Of a DNA stretch of 64,000 nt, positions 60,642 to 64,000 are shown piece by piece. The position numbers were made by a program, and so were the translations under genes. The stretch's first letter is position 1, and each line of letters begins with the position of its first letter. The notes below the pieces were generated by a model that was given only the letters and a program-made list of their open reading frames with translations, was not told where the DNA came from and did no database searches. This stretch comes from Legionella quinlivanii (lineage in GTDB: Bacteria; Pseudomonadota; Gammaproteobacteria; Legionellales; Legionellaceae): positions 248,001 through 312,000 of the forward strand of contig NZ_MVJN01000006.1 of assembly GCF_003265995.1 (NCBI RefSeq), in the 5' to 3' direction.

Positions 60642-61085
60642 ATCCAGGAGCAGGAAAAAAGCTCCCAGGCAAATCGCGCTATCGGCCAGATTAAAGACTG
60701 GCCAATGATAATTCTGGTAATACACATCAATAAAATCAATTACATGCCCCAGCAGTGCACGATCATACAAATTGCCAATCGCCCCACCGAGAATCAGGCT
60801 AACTGCAAGTGACTGCAGAATTGCTTTATTGGGTAAGCGCACAAGCCAGATTATTAGTGCGATACTCATTACAATACTAAAGCCTGCAAAAAACCAGCGA
60901 TGCCAGCTGCCAGTTCCACTCAGGAAACTAAATGCCGCCCCCGTATTATACGCCAAGGTAAAATTAACCATTGGGATTAAAGGCTCTGGCTGATAAGCAA
61001 CCAGATGGGTCGACGCCCAATATTTGCTTATTTGATCCAGAGCAATTACCAGGATACTAATAATGAACCAGTGCCATTTCTTCAT
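60618..61085 (-). CDS. lspA: LspA, lipoprotein signal peptidase
   Basis: LspA cleaves the signal peptide of lipidated prolipoproteins in the inner membrane. It has 155 residues with four transmembrane helices. The catalytic Asp pair is in [22 protein letters not shown] (about 109-130) and [16 protein letters not shown] (about 133-148). Its ATG overlaps the ileS stop by 4 bases. The ribF-ileS-lspA order is standard in proteobacteria. Confidence 0.96.
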   Translation of the reverse strand: MKKWHWFIISILVIALDQISKYWASTHLVAYQPEPLIPMVNFTLAYNTGAAFSFLSGTGSWHRWFFAGFSIVMSIALIIWLVRLPNKAILQSLAVSLILGGAIGNLYDRALLGHVIDFIDVYYQNYHWPVFNLADSAICLGAFFLLLDLCKSPVR

Positions 61086-63880
61086 GCAAATTGTCTCACT
61101 TCATCCTGACCACTTAAATTGTCTGCACAACGATCACATACTTCGGGAAAGTTTTCCTGCTTGTTAACAGAGTCACGACGATGCCAGCAACGAATGCATT
61201 TTTCATAAGGGCTGGCATTGACTTCGATTGCAAGCTCAAAATCAGAGAGTGTAGAAAGCTCTTCCGGCTTTTCCTCAATCGAAAAAACTTTAGCGTCCGA
61301 CGTGATAAACAGAAAACGCAGCTCATTTTCAAGGGGTTTGAGTCTATTTAAAAGCGCCGGACTAACATACAAGCGAATCTCTGCCGCTAATCCAGAACCT
61401 ATAACTCCCTGCTGTCGCTGAGCTTCCAGTGCTTTATTTACCTCATCTCTGATTTCTAGTAATTGCCGCCAGAATGCCATATCCACGTGACCAATTTCAG
61501 GCCAGCTATCATACCACTCTTCCAGCATCACCGATTCAGAGGATTTGCCTGGGATATACTGCCAAATCTCATCGGCGGTAAATGACAGAATGGGAGCTAA
61601 CCAGCGAGTCATCGCGTGGATGATATGATACATTGCTGTTTGGCAGGAGCGTCTGGCTACACTGTTTTTCGGGGTCGTATATTGTCGATCTTTAATGACG
61701 TCAAGATAGAAGCTGCCTAGATCAACTGCACAAAAATTATGAATTTTCTGATAAATAATATGAAAATTATATTGCTCATAAGCCTGCAGAATTTCTTCCT
61801 GTAACTGCTGGCTATGCTTGACAACCCAGCGATCGATCTCCACCAGCTTATCGGCAGGCAATAAATCTGTCTGAGGATCAAAATCAAATAAATTGGCTAA
61901 TAAGAACCGGGCTGTATTCCTGATTCGCCGATAGGCATCGGCATTTCGCTTTATAATTTCCTCTGAAATACTTACCTCATTACGGTAATCAGTAGAAGAA
62001 ACCCAGAGACGAAGAATATCTGCCCCGTGCTGGCCGATGAGTTTATCCAGAGCGACATAATTCCCTTTGGACTTTGACAGTTTTTTTCCTTCTGCATCTA
62101 CTGTATATCCGTGGGTCAGAACGGTACGATAAGGAGCATGTCCATAAATGGCAACGGCGGTTGTGATGGAGGAATTAAACCAGCCTCGATGCTGATCGGA
62201 GCCTTCAAAATAAATGTCAGCCGGAAGCGATAACTCTTGATTCGCTTTCAATACACTATAGTGAGAAACGCCGGAATCAAACCAAACGTCCAGGGTATCG
62301 GTAATTTTTTCATAGTTTTCTGCCTCATCGCCCAGAAGTTCTTTCAAATCAAGTTCAAACCAGGCATCAATGCCCTTCTCTTCAACGCGTTTTGCAACCT
62401 GCTCTATCAAGTCGATTATATTTGGGTGAAGCTCTCTGGTTTCTTTATGAACCATTAAGGGCATCGGCGTTCCCCAGGCCCTTTGCCGGGAAATACACCA
62501 GTCGGGTCTTGTCTCAATCATGCCGGCAATACGGGCTTTGCCCCACTCCGGCATCCAGTTCACTTCATTGATAGTTTTTAAGATTTGTGTTCGCAGCCCG
62601 TTTTTTTCCATGGAAATAAACCATTGTGGGGTTGCAAGAAATATCATTGGTGTTTTGTGACGCCAGCAATGCGGATAACTATGCCGAATGACTTCATTTT
62701 TCAGCAGTACTTTTCGTTCTTCAAGTAGCGCAATAATCTTGTCATTCACTTTCAGGACGGATTGATTCGCAAAGTATTCCACATCAGCAGCATAACAGCC
62801 ATTCGCTTTAATGGGGTTAATCAGAGGCAAATTATAGGCTTTGCCCACCTGATAATCGTCCGGACCATGTGCCGGCGCTGTGTGCACACAGCCGGTACCT
62901 GCGTCAATCGTAACGTGTTCACCAAGAATTACAGGAACAGTTTTATCCAGAAATGGATGTTGCAGAGCTTGCTTTAGCAGATTCGAGCCTGGAACCTGTC
63001 CAAGAGACTGGTATTCAGAGAAACCGTAGCGGGTCATGCAGCTCTCAACCAGTTCGGATGCAATAATAAAACAGGCTGCTCCGGCATCCACGAGCTCATA
63101 ACTTAATTCCGGATGCAGGCAAACCGCTTCATTTCCAGGCAAACTCCAGGGGGTTGTAGTCCATATTGGGAATATAACGGGTTTGACTGTCTGACCCGCA
63201 GCAAAAATTTTAAGTATTTGCTCGGGATGAATCGCATAAAAACTCACATCAATAGAGCTGGATGTTTTTTCTTCATATTCAACTTCTGCTTCAGCCAGGG
63301 CAGAGCCGCATTCAATACACCAATGCACAGGCTTAAATCCCTGTTGCAGGTGGCCGTTTTCAATGATTTTTGCAAGTGCACGAATAATATTGGCTTCATA
63401 AGAGAAGTCAAATGTAGCATAGGGATGCTCCCAGTCACCGAAAACACCCAGGCGTTGAAACTCATCCCGCTGGATATCAATCTGGCTTGCGGCATATTCC
63501 CTGCATTTTTCACGAAACTCTCTTGCAGAAACTTTTACCCCGGCCTTCCCAATCTTTTTTTCAACATTTAGTTCAATAGGCAAGCCATGACAATCCCAAC
63601 CGGGCTGGAATGGTGAATCGTACCCGCTCATGGTTTTGGATTTGACAATAATATCCTTTAAAATTTTATTTAAGGCATGTCCACAATGCAAATGACCGTT
63701 TGCATAGGGAGGGCCATCATGCAGAATAAACTTGTCGGCACCTTTTCTTTCTGATCTGATTTGCTGATAAAGCCTGGCATCCTGCCAGCCCGCAAGGCGT
63801 TCCGGTTCCCGCTGCGCCAGACTGGCCTTCATTGGAAATAAAGTGTTCGGTAAATTTAAGCTGTCTTTATAATCTGCCAT
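61082..63880 (-). CDS. ileS: IleS, isoleucyl-tRNA synthetase
   Basis: A class I aminoacyl-tRNA synthetase of 932 residues, the E. coli-like length. The HIGH signature is [16 protein letters not shown] (about 58-73), the KMSKS loop is [16 protein letters not shown] (about 605), the editing domain (about 200-390) contains [12 protein letters not shown] and [15 protein letters not shown], and the C-terminal zinc finger is [11 protein letters not shown]...VCDRCADN (about 895-922). It lies 3 bases after ribF and overlaps lspA by 4 bases. Confidence 0.97.
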   Translation of the reverse strand: MADYKDSLNLPNTLFPMKASLAQREPERLAGWQDARLYQQIRSERKGADKFILHDGPPYANGHLHCGHALNKILKDIIVKSKTMSGYDSPFQPGWDCHGLPIELNVEKKIGKAGVKVSAREFREKCREYAASQIDIQRDEFQRLGVFGDWEHPYATFDFSYEANIIRALAKIIENGHLQQGFKPVHWCIECGSALAEAEVEYEEKTSSSIDVSFYAIHPEQILKIFAAGQTVKPVIFPIWTTTPWSLPGNEAVCLHPELSYELVDAGAACFIIASELVESCMTRYGFSEYQSLGQVPGSNLLKQALQHPFLDKTVPVILGEHVTIDAGTGCVHTAPAHGPDDYQVGKAYNLPLINPIKANGCYAADVEYFANQSVLKVNDKIIALLEERKVLLKNEVIRHSYPHCWRHKTPMIFLATPQWFISMEKNGLRTQILKTINEVNWMPEWGKARIAGMIETRPDWCISRQRAWGTPMPLMVHKETRELHPNIIDLIEQVAKRVEEKGIDAWFELDLKELLGDEAENYEKITDTLDVWFDSGVSHYSVLKANQELSLPADIYFEGSDQHRGWFNSSITTAVAIYGHAPYRTVLTHGYTVDAEGKKLSKSKGNYVALDKLIGQHGADILRLWVSSTDYRNEVSISEEIIKRNADAYRRIRNTARFLLANLFDFDPQTDLLPADKLVEIDRWVVKHSQQLQEEILQAYEQYNFHIIYQKIHNFCAVDLGSFYLDVIKDRQYTTPKNSVARRSCQTAMYHIIHAMTRWLAPILSFTADEIWQYIPGKSSESVMLEEWYDSWPEIGHVDMAFWRQLLEIRDEVNKALEAQRQQGVIGSGLAAEIRLYVSPALLNRLKPLENELRFLFITSDAKVFSIEEKPEELSTLSDFELAIEVNASPYEKCIRCWHRRDSVNKQENFPEVCDRCADNLSGQDEVRQFA

Positions 63881-63883
63881 TAC

Positions 63884-64000
63884 TTACTCTGTTAAAAGCG
63901 TTAAATTCAGGCGGCTGTTTGAAAAATAGTGTTCTGCCGCCACAATATCATTTCTAATTTGCTGGATTAAATCTTCCAAATTGGAAAATTTTATTTCATC
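63884..64000 (-). CDS. ribF: RibF, riboflavin kinase/FMN adenylyltransferase (C-terminal fragment)
   Basis: Only the last 38 codons are in the window, ending with TAA at 63884-63886. They read DEIKFSNLEDLIQQIRNDIV, then AAEHYFSNSRLNLTLLTE. The pattern KFSNLEDLIQQI-x-x-D is the usual C-terminal helix of the RibF riboflavin kinase domain. Its place 3 bases ahead of ileS, in the ribF-ileS-lspA order, supports the call. Confidence 0.85.
   Translation of the reverse strand, partial: DEIKFSNLEDLIQQIRNDIVAAEHYFSNSRLNLTLLTE

Overview
The window looks like a stretch of chromosome from a flagellated Legionella species (Gammaproteobacteria, Legionellaceae). The evidence is moderate GC content, typical gammaproteobacterial operons (tol, gatCAB, hisGDCBHAFI, era-recO-pdxJ, ribF-ileS-lspA), a phosphatidylcholine synthase, a giant NAD-glutamate dehydrogenase, EnhB-like and L,D-transpeptidase proteins, and two long lineage-specific proteins of the kind that often prove to be Dot/Icm effectors. 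I inferred the genus from gene content and protein style, without a database search. No rRNA, tRNA, CRISPR array, prophage or transposase was found.

Layout. 1-3986 (minus) holds an orphan ECF sigma factor, ruvB, ybgC, tolQ, tolR and the start of tolA. 4059-4686 is sdhE-ygfX (minus), divergent from ygfZ. 5949-11638 has a cytochrome b561 between two 84-bp palindromic repeats, then the 1624-residue glutamate dehydrogenase. 11735-13581 is an aldehyde dehydrogenase coupled to a cytoplasmic L,D-transpeptidase-fold protein. 13885-17334 (plus) carries pcs, a four-cysteine secreted protein, a membrane protein, a thioredoxin-fold protein and an MDR reductase; a zinc alcohol dehydrogenase converges on it. 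18512-21699 is gatCAB. 21805-22836 has a lipoprotein L,D-transpeptidase and a small cytochrome c.

22919-25124 is flgA-flgM-flgN, split by a 450-bp element made of 40-bp terminal inverted repeats around a DUF559 nuclease-like gene. A sigma-54-like promoter precedes flgA and a good sigma-28 promoter precedes flgM, so flgMN can be expressed despite the insertion. A candidate effector follows (25227-27419), then an SDR and an isochorismatase-like hydrolase on the minus strand. 29087-36394 is a tightly overlapping histidine operon headed by a TrpR-family regulator, whose promoter carries two palindromes. mfd follows, after a nested palindromic element.

40271-46153 (minus) contains an acyl-CoA ligase, a secreted alliinase-like PLP enzyme, tldD and a nitrilase-family amidase. 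46377-47929 (plus) has a BI-1/YccA protein and an outer-membrane barrel. 48054-53330 (minus) runs era-recO-pdxJ-korA-korB, with several overlaps. 53484-58946 (plus) has a 1048-residue multi-membrane-segment protein, a type IV pilin and a PAS-GGDEF-EAL protein with both enzymatic domains degenerate. The right end holds a CoA-binding protein, a glycine-zipper protein, a KDPG-aldolase-fold pseudoenzyme and the ribF-ileS-lspA operon.

The less ordinary content is: the DUF559/inverted-repeat unit and related solo repeats at two other sites; the self-contained regulator plus his operon; the secreted alliinase-like enzyme with a beta-rich tail; the two effector candidates; and two pseudoenzymes (EAL and KDPG aldolase folds). 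Several families of short palindromic repeats sit almost only between genes, often between convergent genes.
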